NCBI GenBank assembly: GCA_902386385.1
Contig: CABMIU010000060.1
Span: forward strand, 1-45,315
Length of the DNA: 45,315 nucleotides
Reading direction: 5' to 3'
Origin: an uncultured archaeon
GTDB taxonomy: Archaea > Iainarchaeota > Iainarchaeia > Iainarchaeales > Iainarchaeaceae
The notes below the pieces were generated by a model, which worked only from the letters and a program-made list of their open reading frames with translations, was not told the origin of the DNA and searched no databases. Position 1 is the stretch's first letter, and each line of letters opens with the position of its first letter. Made by a program: the position numbers and the translations under genes. This document shows positions 29,405 through 39,099 of the stretch, in pieces.

Positions 29405-29473
29405 CAAAGCCAGGCCCACCGAGTCCCGTGGGAGGCGAGTGTAGGGCAGGTCTGGCGGCGGACCTTTCCGCCG
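29405..29473. repeat. GC-rich dispersed repeat, inverted copy of 21173-21245
   Basis: AGCCAGGCCCACCGAGTCCC..GTGGG..CGAGTGTAGGG..GGCGGCGGA. Confidence 0.75.
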
Positions 29474-29550
29474 TTATCAATCTGGTTTAAAATAGTTTCA
29501 CCTTGTGGATTGTTTAGCAAATCTGGGTTTGTTCCAGAAAAGGTGTGCTT

Positions 29551-29721
29551 ATGGCTCTCTTGCCGGTTGCTTCGAAAAGGATTTTCACCGACGTGTGGAT
29601 TTGCATGAGGTGCAACTGCAGGAACAAGGGGCAGAAGGGCAAGCCACCGGCGAAGTGCAGGAAATGCCACTCCAAGAAGCTCAGGCAGCGCAAGAAAGGC
29701 AGGAAGAAGGCGGCGGCGTAA
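29551..29721 (+). CDS. rpl40e: 50S ribosomal protein eL40 (57 aa; not in ORF track)
   Basis: MALLPVASKRIFTDVWICMRCNCRNKGQKGKPPAKCRKCHSKKLRQRKKGRKKAAA; four-Cys zinc ribbon. Confidence 0.9.
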   Translation: MALLPVASKRIFTDVWICMRCNCRNKGQKGKPPAKCRKCHSKKLRQRKKGRKKAAA

Positions 29722-29722
29722 A

Positions 29723-30385
29723 CTAATCCCCATACATTGCCCTGAACCAACCTTTTTCTTTTATTTTTCTGCCTTGTTCTTCTTTTGCTTTGTCGGAATC
29801 AAACCAGATTTTACTTTTTTCAGCAAAAACCAATTTGTGGCCTAAGCGCAAAGCTTCTGCAGCTTCATCATTCCCTTCCTTTTGAAACTTTTCAATGAGG
29901 CTGTCAATAAGCTTTTTGCCGGGCTTGACCTTTATGCGCTCATAAGACAAAATTGCCGAAACAGCATTCCTGTTGGCCTTGAGCCGTGGGTCTGCCTCAA
30001 ACTCTTTCAAGTGCGAAGCCAGAATTGTTTTTGCCCTTCTTTTCCGGTTCTCTTTTTTCATTAATTCCCATTTTTTCCCCTTGTAAGGTATTTTTCGGCG
30101 GGCATCAAAAGCTTCAAGCGGATGCCTGAATTCAACGCCTCTAATATCATGAAAAAGGGGGCCGGTTGCAACTAATCCACGGGGGGTACCCCCATTGCCC
30201 TGTGTGATAACACGAATGGGCCTTTTTTGGCAAGGCATGGTTGTTTTCGGCGAACTCCTGAAAACCCTTGGCCTGACTTCTGAAGGAAGGGAACCCGCGG
30301 ATGATTCCAGCCTTGAAGTCCCCCTGCTCGCGCTGCGCATGAGGGAAATTTTCCTTCGTTCAAATTTATTCGCCGGATGCACCAT
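29723..30385 (-). CDS. Hypothetical basic protein (start uncertain)
   Basis: Long ORF; C-terminal half AKTILASHLKEFEADPRLKANRNAVSAILSYERIKVKPGKKLIDSLIEKFQKEGNDEAAEALRLGHKL looks protein-like. Confidence 0.5.
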   Translation of the reverse strand: MVHPANKFERRKISLMRSASRGTSRLESSAGSLPSEVRPRVFRSSPKTTMPCQKRPIRVITQGNGGTPRGLVATGPLFHDIRGVEFRHPLEAFDARRKIPYKGKKWELMKKENRKRRAKTILASHLKEFEADPRLKANRNAVSAILSYERIKVKPGKKLIDSLIEKFQKEGNDEAAEALRLGHKLVFAEKSKIWFDSDKAKEEQGRKIKEKGWFRAMYGD

Positions 30386-30477
30386 GCAAAAAAAACGAGC
30401 CAGACCTATTTAATACTTTCTGGACAAGCTCTCCAAAAATCGCGAAAACCGGCCAACAGGCAACCTAATTAAAAACT

Positions 30478-31500
30478 TTGGCGCAGGGTTTAGGCATGAA
30501 GTGGCAGCACAAACCAGAAAAGAACCTGGGAAGCATTGGCGCCGGGCATTCGGGTTTTTTCGGCAGCGGCAATAGGCTCCCTGGATTTTCCGCTGGCCCG
30601 GGCAGGCCACGGCCACACGGAATTGGACTTGCAAAAACTTTTGACAACGTTGTCGGCTGGAATCTCACTGAAGGCGCAGTGCGGCACATTTCAATTGTCG
30701 AATTGCTCAGGCCCTTAAACTGCCTGATGGCTTCAGTGGGCGTTTTTGTCGGGTTTTCGGTAGCTAACGGGGCCATGGCATTCACCCTGCCGCTCATGCT
30801 GGGAATGATTTCAGCGTTCCTCATCACTGGCGCGGGTAACCTCATCAACGATTTTTTCGACATTGAAATCGACAGGAAGCAGTGGTCAAAAACCCCGCTA
30901 ACGCGCGGCGACATCAGCCCGATAATTGCGTTCGCAGCGTCAATGATGCTATTTGTTGCCGGCATCCTTGTCGCATTCTTCACGACTCAGGCAGCTTTCC
31001 TCACAGCAATACTGGCCAGCCTAATGCTGATACTTTATTCAGCCGCGATGCAGGGACACAAGTATATCGGCAATGTCGTTGTTGCGGCGGGAACGGCTCT
31101 CACCCTTATTTTCGGCGCCGGCCTCGTGGGCAATTACCTGTGGGCTTCGGTTTTCGCTTTCTCCGCTTTCCTAGCGAACATCGGAAGGGAAATAACGAAG
31201 GACATCGAAGACCTGGAAAAGGACAGGGGCTCGAAGAGGACACTGCCAATGCTCATAAGCTTTGCATGGGTATCGCGTATTGTTTTCAGCGTTTATGCTG
31301 TCGCGATAATAGTCGCTGGCACCGCTTGGTCGAGCGGGATTGTGGGCGGATGGCTTTTCATCGTGCTGCTCATGGCCTCGACAATAACCTTCTTCGTGTC
31401 ATGGGAAAATTTCACGGGGAAAAATTTCAGGGACTCCCAGAAGCTCAGCAAGTACGCGATGGCGATTTCCCTTGCAGCGTTCCTTTCAGTGGTAATATGA
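30478..31500 (+). CDS. UbiA-family prenyltransferase (probable digeranylgeranylglyceryl phosphate synthase)
   Basis: GNLINDFFDIEIDRKQWSKTPLTRGDIS; REITKDIEDLEKDRGSKRTLP. Confidence 0.9.
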   Translation: MAQGLGMKWQHKPEKNLGSIGAGHSGFFGSGNRLPGFSAGPGRPRPHGIGLAKTFDNVVGWNLTEGAVRHISIVELLRPLNCLMASVGVFVGFSVANGAMAFTLPLMLGMISAFLITGAGNLINDFFDIEIDRKQWSKTPLTRGDISPIIAFAASMMLFVAGILVAFFTTQAAFLTAILASLMLILYSAAMQGHKYIGNVVVAAGTALTLIFGAGLVGNYLWASVFAFSAFLANIGREITKDIEDLEKDRGSKRTLPMLISFAWVSRIVFSVYAVAIIVAGTAWSSGIVGGWLFIVLLMASTITFFVSWENFTGKNFRDSQKLSKYAMAISLAAFLSVVI

Positions 31501-32414
31501 ACAGGGAAGGCATTATTGCAGGGGCAATTTCAGAACTTGAATCGGCGGGCTACTCCGTTGAAACATTCCTCGGCTCGAACAACTGCTTTGACATAATAGC
31601 GAGGAACGGCAAAAAGGCGCTCATAATCAAGGCGTATGAAAACATTGACTCTATAAGGAAGGAACAGGGCGCAGAGCTCAGGAAACTGGCTTCAGTCCTA
31701 GGCGCGGGGTGCATAATAATCGGCGATAGGACAAAGGTTTTCAGCCTCGAGGACGGAACAGTGTATTTCAGGTATGACCTGCCGAGCGTGACCCTTCCTA
31801 CCTTCGTGAAAATCCTTGGAGGGGAGTGCCCCCATGCAATGTATTTCAAGGGAAAGCGCACAGTGGAGATTGACCCCGCGGCCCTCGGGAATGGAAGGGA
31901 ATTCGCTGGCATTTCGGTGGAGGAACTCGCGAGGAAAGTCGGGGTCGCGCCTGAAACGATTTACCGCTTTGAAAAGGGCGCGGCAACCTCGCCCGAAACA
32001 TGCAGGAAACTCGAGAAGGAGCTTCATGGCGCGGTTAAAATGCAGGTAAGCATATTCGGCGAAAGCAGGAAAAGCTTTGAGGATGAGCAGCCTGACGAAG
32101 AACTGCTGGGAAAAGTCCACGACATAGGAATGAGGCTTTCCCTTTTCTGGCACTCCCCGTTCAGGGCGTATGGCGAGCCAGAGAAGGGCATTTTCATCGG
32201 CACGGGAAAGGGCAAAGCGGACATCCCGAAAAAAGCGTTCGAGCTCAGGAAAACAAGCGCCGCGATAGGAAAGGACTCCGTGATAATAACCAAGGAGTAC
32301 AATCACGCATCAATCGAAGGGATACCTGTGATAAAGGAAGAAGAGCTTGAAACAATGAGCAAGCCAGGGGATTTGAGGGAACTGATTTCTGAAAAAAAGA
32401 AGCAGAAAAAATAA
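31497..32414 (+). CDS. Archaeal HTH-type transcriptional regulator
   Basis: ATGA overlap with UbiA; FAGISVEELARKVGVAPETIYRFEKGAATSPETCRKLE HTH. Confidence 0.85.
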   Translation: MNREGIIAGAISELESAGYSVETFLGSNNCFDIIARNGKKALIIKAYENIDSIRKEQGAELRKLASVLGAGCIIIGDRTKVFSLEDGTVYFRYDLPSVTLPTFVKILGGECPHAMYFKGKRTVEIDPAALGNGREFAGISVEELARKVGVAPETIYRFEKGAATSPETCRKLEKELHGAVKMQVSIFGESRKSFEDEQPDEELLGKVHDIGMRLSLFWHSPFRAYGEPEKGIFIGTGKGKADIPKKAFELRKTSAAIGKDSVIITKEYNHASIEGIPVIKEEELETMSKPGDLRELISEKKKQKK

Positions 32415-32491
32415 TTGCAGTTTGGCCACCACGGGAATAATGAAAATGGCAGAATAAGAAAAGCATATGTTCCTGCAATGCAACAAAAGAA

Positions 32492-33190
32492 TCAGTCTGA
32501 AATGAAATCCTTCACGAACTGGCTTTTCGGCCTCGAGATTATCTGTTTAGGCGTGCCTTCCTGCTCCACTTTGCCATTGCGGAGTACAATGACTTTGTCC
32601 GCGAGCCCGAAAGCATCGCGCAGGTCATGCGTCACCATCAAAACGGTGAGCCCGGTTTTTTTCTGCAGGCTTTTCAGCAAAGCTTTCATTTTCCCCCTCA
32701 GATTGCCGTCGAGGCCATTGAATGGCTCGTCCAGCAAAAGCATTTTAGGGGCAACGGCGATTGCACGCGAAATAGCGACCCTTTTTTTCTCACCGCCGCT
32801 CAAATCAGTGACTCTTCTCTTTTCCATTCCCGCGAGGTGGACCAACTCAAGCGCCTTGGCAACCTTGACATCAATCCCGCTTTCCCTCTTCATGCGGGGG
32901 CCGAAAGCCACATTGCCAAAAATATCTAGGTGCGAGAAAAGGGAATCTCCCTGGAAAACAAACCCCACGTCCCTGTCTTCAGGGAAGACATTCGTGACGT
33001 CCCTGCTGCCAAAAAAAACCTTTCCGTGAGCTGGCTCTTCGAGGCCCGCGATGATGCGCAGCAAAGTGGTTTTTCCGCAGCCGCTCGGCCCGACTATCGA
33101 GAGAAAAGAGCCTGAAGGCACATCGAGCGATAAATTTTCCATCGCCCAGTTGCCAAAGCGGATTGAAATATTTTCCATTTTCAGTTCCAT
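32492..33190 (-). CDS. ABC transporter ATPase (thiamine/iron type)
   Basis: GPSGCGKTTLLRIIAGLEEP; LSGGEKKRVAISRAIAVAPKMLLLDEPFNGLD. Confidence 0.92.
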   Translation of the reverse strand: MELKMENISIRFGNWAMENLSLDVPSGSFLSIVGPSGCGKTTLLRIIAGLEEPAHGKVFFGSRDVTNVFPEDRDVGFVFQGDSLFSHLDIFGNVAFGPRMKRESGIDVKVAKALELVHLAGMEKRRVTDLSGGEKKRVAISRAIAVAPKMLLLDEPFNGLDGNLRGKMKALLKSLQKKTGLTVLMVTHDLRDAFGLADKVIVLRNGKVEQEGTPKQIISRPKSQFVKDFISD

Positions 33191-34836
33191 TGGAACAGCC
33201 CCGTGCCGGCCCCGTCGGTGCGGCCGGAAAAATGCTCTATTGCATAAAAGCAGATGAAGCTTATCGATATTAAAACAAGGCCCATTGCGGTAGCGGAGAA
33301 CAGGTCAAAAGCCGAAATCAGGCGGTAAATGTAAACCGGCATTGTCGGATAAATGCCGTCATACAGGACAATGACAAAGCCAAGCTCCCCGAGGGAAACA
33401 GCGAATGAAAATGCGAGCGAGGCGAACAATGCATTTTTTATGCGAGGGAGCTGGATTTCCATAAAAACACCGGGCCATGTAGCGCCAAGGGTTCTCGCGG
33501 CATCAACGGCCTCTTTGTCTATTTTTTCGAGTGCTCCGCTTATCAGGCGAAACGCGAACGGGAAAGCGAGCACAGAGTGGCCAATGGCAATGACAAACAG
33601 GTTGCCTGAGCCAAAACCCAGAAAATAGCCAAACCCGAGAGTGATTACGGAAAGCGCTGCCGAGGATGACAACAGCAAGGCAACAAAATTTTCCCCTGAT
33701 TGTCTTAGCGAGGCTAGGAGGCCAAAAAGAGTCGCAGCGAGCGAGGAAATGGATGCAATCACGAGGCTGAACGCCATCGAGTGCAGCGGGGTTGTGCCGA
33801 GCAGACTACGGTTCTGGGAAAATATTTTTTCAAATGCGCGCAAAGTGAAATGCCCGGTGCCCGGCTCGGCAAATGCAGAGATGATTATTGAAAGCATGGG
33901 CAGGGCAATGAAAGCAAAAACCGCGGCAAGGAAAAGCGCTTCCAAAAGCCCTGAAAAACTCGGCAGACGCATTTTTTTTGCCTTGGGCGGGAAGGCCGCG
34001 TGCCTTATTGCAAACATTCTGGAAAACAGGAAGTAAACGGATGCAAATGATGCCAAAAGCACGAACTGGAAAATTGCGAGCACCGCACCGAGCCCGAAGT
34101 CAAGGTTGCGGGAAATCTGGTAATAAATCTCCGTTTCAAAAGTGGGAAAGCCCACGCCGCCAAATGAAAGGACTATCGCAAAGCTCGTGAAGCAGTAAAT
34201 GAAAACAAGGGAAGCGCTCGCGAGGATTGAAGGCAGGAGCTGCGGAAAAGCAACATTCATGAAAACACTGAGCCTGCCTGCGCCGAGGGTCCTTGCAGCC
34301 TCCTCCATCTGCAAATCAGTGTTTTCCCATGCCTCTGAAACAAAACGCATAACCAGCGGGAAGTTGTAGAAAACGTGGCACAAAATTATGCCCCAGAAGC
34401 CGTAAAGGAAATTCACTGGTTCGCTGAAGCCGAAAAAAACCCTCAGGAAATTATTGAGCCAGCCGTTGTTGCCGAAAACAATCACGAAGGAAAGAACCAC
34501 GAGCACTGAAGGGAAAACAAACGGCACCAGGGACAAAGCGCGGAGGGCTTTTTTTAGGGGAAAATCCCTCTTCGCAAGAATGAATGCAGCAGGAATTCCC
34601 AATGCAAGCGAAAAAATAGTAGACACCGCTGCCTGCGAGAAGGAATTCCAAAGAAGGCCCCTGCTTTTCAAAATCACCCCAAGGAGCCTGCCGGCATCAA
34701 ACATCGCCCCGCCTGAAAAAGCAGCAGCATATATTATCGAGAACAGTGGATATGCGAAGAAAACGAGGAAGAAAAAAATGAGGAGCAATTTAGAGTTCAG
34801 CCAGATGACATTATCTTTTCCCATTCGGAAATCCAC
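33181..34836 (-). CDS. ABC transporter permease, tandem two-domain (ThiP/FbpB type)
   Basis: Two BPD_transp modules each with EAARTLGAG / DAARTLGATW EAA loops. Confidence 0.92.
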   Translation of the reverse strand: MDFRMGKDNVIWLNSKLLLIFFFLVFFAYPLFSIIYAAAFSGGAMFDAGRLLGVILKSRGLLWNSFSQAAVSTIFSLALGIPAAFILAKRDFPLKKALRALSLVPFVFPSVLVVLSFVIVFGNNGWLNNFLRVFFGFSEPVNFLYGFWGIILCHVFYNFPLVMRFVSEAWENTDLQMEEAARTLGAGRLSVFMNVAFPQLLPSILASASLVFIYCFTSFAIVLSFGGVGFPTFETEIYYQISRNLDFGLGAVLAIFQFVLLASFASVYFLFSRMFAIRHAAFPPKAKKMRLPSFSGLLEALFLAAVFAFIALPMLSIIISAFAEPGTGHFTLRAFEKIFSQNRSLLGTTPLHSMAFSLVIASISSLAATLFGLLASLRQSGENFVALLLSSSAALSVITLGFGYFLGFGSGNLFVIAIGHSVLAFPFAFRLISGALEKIDKEAVDAARTLGATWPGVFMEIQLPRIKNALFASLAFSFAVSLGELGFVIVLYDGIYPTMPVYIYRLISAFDLFSATAMGLVLISISFICFYAIEHFSGRTDGAGTGLFQWN

Positions 34837-35864
34837 TCCTCCTGCTTCTCCCCGACAAGCTCCGGGTCAAGGGAAAGCTTCTTCACGGGCATCAGGGCAT
34901 ATTCAAATGATTTCGGCAGCTTGACGCTTTGATTTACCGGGAACATGAACTGTGTCAGGGGAATTTCTTCCTGGAACTCATCCGTTAGGGAAAACTCGAT
35001 GAACTCCTCCGCGAGCTTCCGGTTCTTTGCCCCTTTCACAATGCCCATCCCCTCGACCTGCATATAATGCCCCTCGCTGAAGCCAGCGGCGAGGAAATGG
35101 TTATTGTCCTCGAACTGGACGTAATACGGGGGGGAAGTCGCGTAGCTCAGGTAAACAGGGGCCTCGCCCTTGCTGAAGAGGCCCGCAGATTCATCCCAGC
35201 TGGCGGTCACTGTAAGCACACTCGGCTTGAACTTTTTCCAGAATTCCCTGTAACCCGGGTCGCCGTAAACCGCGACAGTCCAGAGCAGGAGTGCGAGCCC
35301 GGGAGAAGATGTCCGGGGGTTCTGTATCAGCACTTTCTTTTCAAGGCGCTTGTCCAATAGGGAATCAAAACCGCTGAGGTTTACATCAACTTTTTTTGAA
35401 TCGTAAACAAACGCGACAAATCCATAATCATAAGGGGTAAGGTAACCTTCATTGTCAAAGCGCAGCTCTTCAGGCACAATAGAAATGTTTTTTGGGGCGA
35501 ATTTTTCAAGAACTCCTGATTCAATGGCCTTTGAGGAAAGGCTGTTGTCAATCCCAATAACCAAATCAGCTCTCGGGTTTTGCTTCTCAAGCTTCAAAAT
35601 GCTGAGCACCTGCCCCGCATCGCCTTTAGCGACCGTTTTCACCTTGCAGTTGCACTTTGCCTCGAACGCCGGAATAACTTTCGGCCCGAGGCCGTATTCG
35701 GAAACCATCGAATCATAAGTGTAAACAACGAGCTCAGGCAGCCTGGTATTCGCCTGCTGCCCAGATGTTTGCTGGCCACTGCCCTGCTGGCTGCATCCCG
35801 CGAGAAATATCGCCAAACCAATGGCAGCCAAAACGATTATCCGTGAAATGCGCATGCAAACCAA
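34797..35864 (-). CDS. ABC substrate-binding lipoprotein, thiamine (ThiB/TbpA)-like
   Basis: FLAGCSQQGSG lipobox; LVVYTYDSMVSEYGLGPKVIPAFEAKCNCKVKTVAKGDAGQVLSIL. Confidence 0.9.
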   Translation of the reverse strand: MVCMRISRIIVLAAIGLAIFLAGCSQQGSGQQTSGQQANTRLPELVVYTYDSMVSEYGLGPKVIPAFEAKCNCKVKTVAKGDAGQVLSILKLEKQNPRADLVIGIDNSLSSKAIESGVLEKFAPKNISIVPEELRFDNEGYLTPYDYGFVAFVYDSKKVDVNLSGFDSLLDKRLEKKVLIQNPRTSSPGLALLLWTVAVYGDPGYREFWKKFKPSVLTVTASWDESAGLFSKGEAPVYLSYATSPPYYVQFEDNNHFLAAGFSEGHYMQVEGMGIVKGAKNRKLAEEFIEFSLTDEFQEEIPLTQFMFPVNQSVKLPKSFEYALMPVKKLSLDPELVGEKQEEWISEWEKIMSSG

Positions 35865-35892
35865 AATGATTCCTGTTGCGCGGGCTTAAAAA

Positions 35893-36531
35893 TCAGAACC
35901 ATTTGTGAAAGTGCACGCAGAGCAGCATTCCGTCTTTGAACGAAATCCTGGCTTTTTTGCATTTAAACTCGTTGCTCAGGCCCTTTCCAATCCCGAAACG
36001 CAAATCATGGTTTTTGAGCCCATATCTGAAACCCTCCAGCGACAGGCCTTTCACTTCCCCTTGTATCGGAAAGAGGGAAATCCTCTCTCCGGGAACCCCT
36101 CCAATTGAAAATTTTTTGGATGGCACAAGGTAAATTTCCTGGTTCTCGTGCATTATTCTTGCGCTGATTCCCTTAGGAATCTGAGAAAGGAGAAAAACAT
36201 TTGTCAGGCTCATGTCCGCCCTGCTGCCCAGCGCGCCGAGGATAATGATTTTGCTGAACTTCTTTTCAATGCAGTAACCCAGGGCCAGTTCCAGGTCAAG
36301 GAAATCTTTTTCATGCGGATACCTGATTAGCTTGCACTTCCTGAATTTTTTCAGCGCAGTATTGTTGATTGAATCCATGTCCCCGATTATTACATCCGGG
36401 GCAAACTTGGTTTTCACGAGCTTGTTCGCCCCTCCGTCAACCGCTACAATGAAATCGCCAGGGGATATGCAGGAGTAAAGCCACTTCGTGTCAAGGTTGC
36501 CGTTGCATACAAGCACGGCCTGCTTTTTCAT
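35893..36531 (-). CDS. Thiamine pyrophosphokinase
   Basis: FIVAVDGGANKLVKTKFAPDVIIGDMDSI; YPHEKDFLDLELALGY; GALGSRADMSLTNVFLL. Confidence 0.88.
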   Translation of the reverse strand: MKKQAVLVCNGNLDTKWLYSCISPGDFIVAVDGGANKLVKTKFAPDVIIGDMDSINNTALKKFRKCKLIRYPHEKDFLDLELALGYCIEKKFSKIIILGALGSRADMSLTNVFLLSQIPKGISARIMHENQEIYLVPSKKFSIGGVPGERISLFPIQGEVKGLSLEGFRYGLKNHDLRFGIGKGLSNEFKCKKARISFKDGMLLCVHFHKWF

Positions 36532-36583
36532 GATTAGAACAGCCCTCAAAGAATTAATTAAGGTTTTGTGGACCAAGGGATTC

Positions 36584-37840
36584 ATGGAAGCGATGGATTA
36601 CAGGCAAAGCAAGGAATGGCTCGAATCCCTAGGCACGAAAATGGAGGGCTTTGACCTCGAAACGGCAAAAAAATTATGCAAACTCTCAAACCTTGACCTT
36701 TCACGCCTGAAAGCAATCCATGTCGCGGGAAGCAACGGCAAAGGGAGCACGTGCGCCTTTGCGGAAAGGATTCTGCGCGAGCAGGGCTACAAGACAGGGC
36801 TTTACACTTCGCCACACCTCGTGGAACCGGCAGAGCGAATCCAAATCAACGGGAAAAAAATACCCGAAAAAAAATTCGCCATACTGGCATCCCGTTTCCG
36901 CCAGATAGCCGAAGAAAACAATATACCGGCTACATACTTCGAGGCCAACACTGCAATGGCGTTCAAATATTTCCTGGATGAAGGGATTGACATTGCGGTT
37001 GTTGAAGTCGGCCTCGGCGGAAGGCTCGACGCCACGAACATCATAGGCCCATTGGTTTCAGTCATAACTTCAATTTCACTGGAGCACACGCAGTTCCTCG
37101 GAGATACTATTGAAAAAATCGCCTGGGAAAAAGCAGGAATAATAAAGGAAAACTCGATAGTGGTTGCTGGGGAAGGCAATGCCGGGATTAAGGTTTTGGA
37201 GGAAGTTGCAAGGCAGAGGAATTCAAGAATTATTTATGCTAGATACAAAACAACATCCTGCACGAAAAATGGCAATAAATTTGACCTCGCCTCGCCATTC
37301 GAAATGAAAGGCCTGAAAATGAAAATGCTCGGGCCGCACCAGGTTGAAAACGCCTCGCTCGCGGCAGCGGCTGTCCTTGCACTGGCTGAAAAGGGAGTTG
37401 AAATTTCGGAAAAAGCCATCCGCTCAGGCCTTGCGAAAGCATTCTGGCCGGGGCGCCTTGAAATAGTGCGGAAAAAACCAATTGTCCTCCTTGACGGAGC
37501 ACACAATCCAGATGGCTGGAACAGGCTCGGTGAGGCGCTGGGCATTTTCAGGCGAAAAAAATTGATTGTTGTTTTCGCGGCGATGAAGGACAAGGACATC
37601 TCGAAGGCGAAAAGGCTCCTCGCAGCGGCGGATGGATTGATTTTGACAAAGCCGGAAATGGAAAGGGCTGAGGAGCCTGAAAGGATAAAAGAAATAATTG
37701 GCTTCGGAAAAGCCGTGGTGCCTGCGGAGAAAGCGATTGCGGAAGCGGTTTCAAAGGCGGGAAAAAAAGATTTGGTGCTGATTACTGGCTCGCTGTACCT
37801 GGCGGGGACTGCTTACAGACGATTCAAAATCAAAATATAA
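36584..37840 (+). CDS. folC: Folylpolyglutamate/dihydrofolate synthase (FolC-type Mur ligase)
   Basis: IHVAGSNGKGSTCAFAERILREQGYKTGLYTSPHLVEPAERIQINGKKI; VEVGLGGRLDATNII. Confidence 0.93.
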   Translation: MEAMDYRQSKEWLESLGTKMEGFDLETAKKLCKLSNLDLSRLKAIHVAGSNGKGSTCAFAERILREQGYKTGLYTSPHLVEPAERIQINGKKIPEKKFAILASRFRQIAEENNIPATYFEANTAMAFKYFLDEGIDIAVVEVGLGGRLDATNIIGPLVSVITSISLEHTQFLGDTIEKIAWEKAGIIKENSIVVAGEGNAGIKVLEEVARQRNSRIIYARYKTTSCTKNGNKFDLASPFEMKGLKMKMLGPHQVENASLAAAAVLALAEKGVEISEKAIRSGLAKAFWPGRLEIVRKKPIVLLDGAHNPDGWNRLGEALGIFRRKKLIVVFAAMKDKDISKAKRLLAAADGLILTKPEMERAEEPERIKEIIGFGKAVVPAEKAIAEAVSKAGKKDLVLITGSLYLAGTAYRRFKIKI

Positions 37841-37890
37841 TAAAAACCAATAATATCGTTAAAGCCAAGCTAAAATATAATAAAAACCAA
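37832..37890. repeat. 19-bp direct repeat AAAATATAATAAAAACCAA, 40-bp period
   Basis: Copies at 37832-37850 and 37872-37890; the first contains the folC stop codon. Confidence 0.85.
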
Positions 37891-37986
37891 AAGGCGACAA
37901 AGACAAAAAAAAACGCCGAGGCCGGTGGCTTCAGCAATTCAGCAAAAAAAACCCAAAAAATGGTTGCTCGGGTTTCAGCATGGTGC

Positions 37987-39099
37987 TCAGTAAATCTCAT
38001 TCAGCATCCTTTCAATGTCCCCGCGGGAGTGGCCGCGAGGGTTCTGCGGCCTCTGGCCCATGCACATTTCTATTATTTTCGGGAAATCGCTGCGCGGGCA
38101 TCCGATTTCATCCAGGCGCGTCGGGGCGCCTACCGAAGCCAGGAACCCGATGATTTTTTCCTTCCCTTCAGGGATTGTCTTCGCTCCGAGGATATTGCAT
38201 ATTTCAAGGCACTTTTTGCCCCGCTTTTCGGCATAAAAACCGAGGAACCATGGCAAAGTGATTCCAACTGCAAAGCCGTGGGGCAGGCCATAATATTTAG
38301 TGAAGGCATATGAGCAGCCGTGGGGCGCTGTGGTGCCTGTCTGGCCGAAAGCCTGGCCGGAGCGCAACGAGGCAAGGCTCATGTTCTGGCGCACCTGCTT
38401 GTCCGGGTCGTTCACGGCCTTGAACAGGTTGTGGTAGGCCAGCTGGATTGCCTCTGCAGCGTACCTGCCGGTTTCAGTGGTAGCGGTTCCGGCCCAGTAA
38501 GCTTCAATTGCCTGGCAGAATGCATCAACGCCACAGGAAGCAGTTACCTCGGGGGACATTGTGTAAGTGAGTTCAGGGTCTACAAGGGCAACGCGCGCAT
38601 AAAATTTATTGTCGCTGATTGATTTCTTTTCCCCTGAAAGGAGGGTGAGCACGGAATACTTTGTCACTTCGCTGCCGGAGCCGGATGTTGTAGGGAGCGC
38701 GAAGAAAGGGACGCGATTTTTTCCGGTGATTTTTATTTGCCTATAAAATGACTCGCAGCTTTTCCCGCAGCCCTTCATGCATGCAACGACTTTTGCGACA
38801 TCCATTGCGCTTCCTCCCCCGATTCCAATTACCGCGTCGCAGCCCCCTTCATTCAGCACTTTTGCCGCGGCATCGGCAGTTGCAGTGCTTGGATTCTCTT
38901 CTACCCCGGAAAACAGTTCAAAAACCGGGATTTTTTCCTCGATATCCCTGAATTTGAAAGAATTAATGAAATGGTTCCCGCAAATAATCAGCGGCTTTTT
39001 AACCTGCGCCACCGAGAGTTCTGAAAACAACTGCTGGAAAGACTTTTCGCCAAAAATAACTTTTGTGGGAAGGGAATATTTTCTCGCCATCAGGACCAT
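37987..39099 (-). CDS. Iron-containing alcohol dehydrogenase
   Basis: GIGGGSAMDVAKVVA; PTTSGSGSEVTKYSVLT; HGCSYAFTKYYGLPHGFAVGI. Confidence 0.9.
   Translation of the reverse strand: MVLMARKYSLPTKVIFGEKSFQQLFSELSVAQVKKPLIICGNHFINSFKFRDIEEKIPVFELFSGVEENPSTATADAAAKVLNEGGCDAVIGIGGGSAMDVAKVVACMKGCGKSCESFYRQIKITGKNRVPFFALPTTSGSGSEVTKYSVLTLLSGEKKSISDNKFYARVALVDPELTYTMSPEVTASCGVDAFCQAIEAYWAGTATTETGRYAAEAIQLAYHNLFKAVNDPDKQVRQNMSLASLRSGQAFGQTGTTAPHGCSYAFTKYYGLPHGFAVGITLPWFLGFYAEKRGKKCLEICNILGAKTIPEGKEKIIGFLASVGAPTRLDEIGCPRSDFPKIIEMCMGQRPQNPRGHSRGDIERMLNEIY

Noticed and set aside
30410-31200. Minus-strand ORFs opposite UbiA (172 aa)
   Set aside because: Antisense shadows without domain signal.
30882-31496. 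N-terminal 205 codons of the 510-aa ORF 30882-32414
   Set aside because: Overlaps UbiA in another frame; the regulator starts at ATG 31497 with an ATGA overlap.
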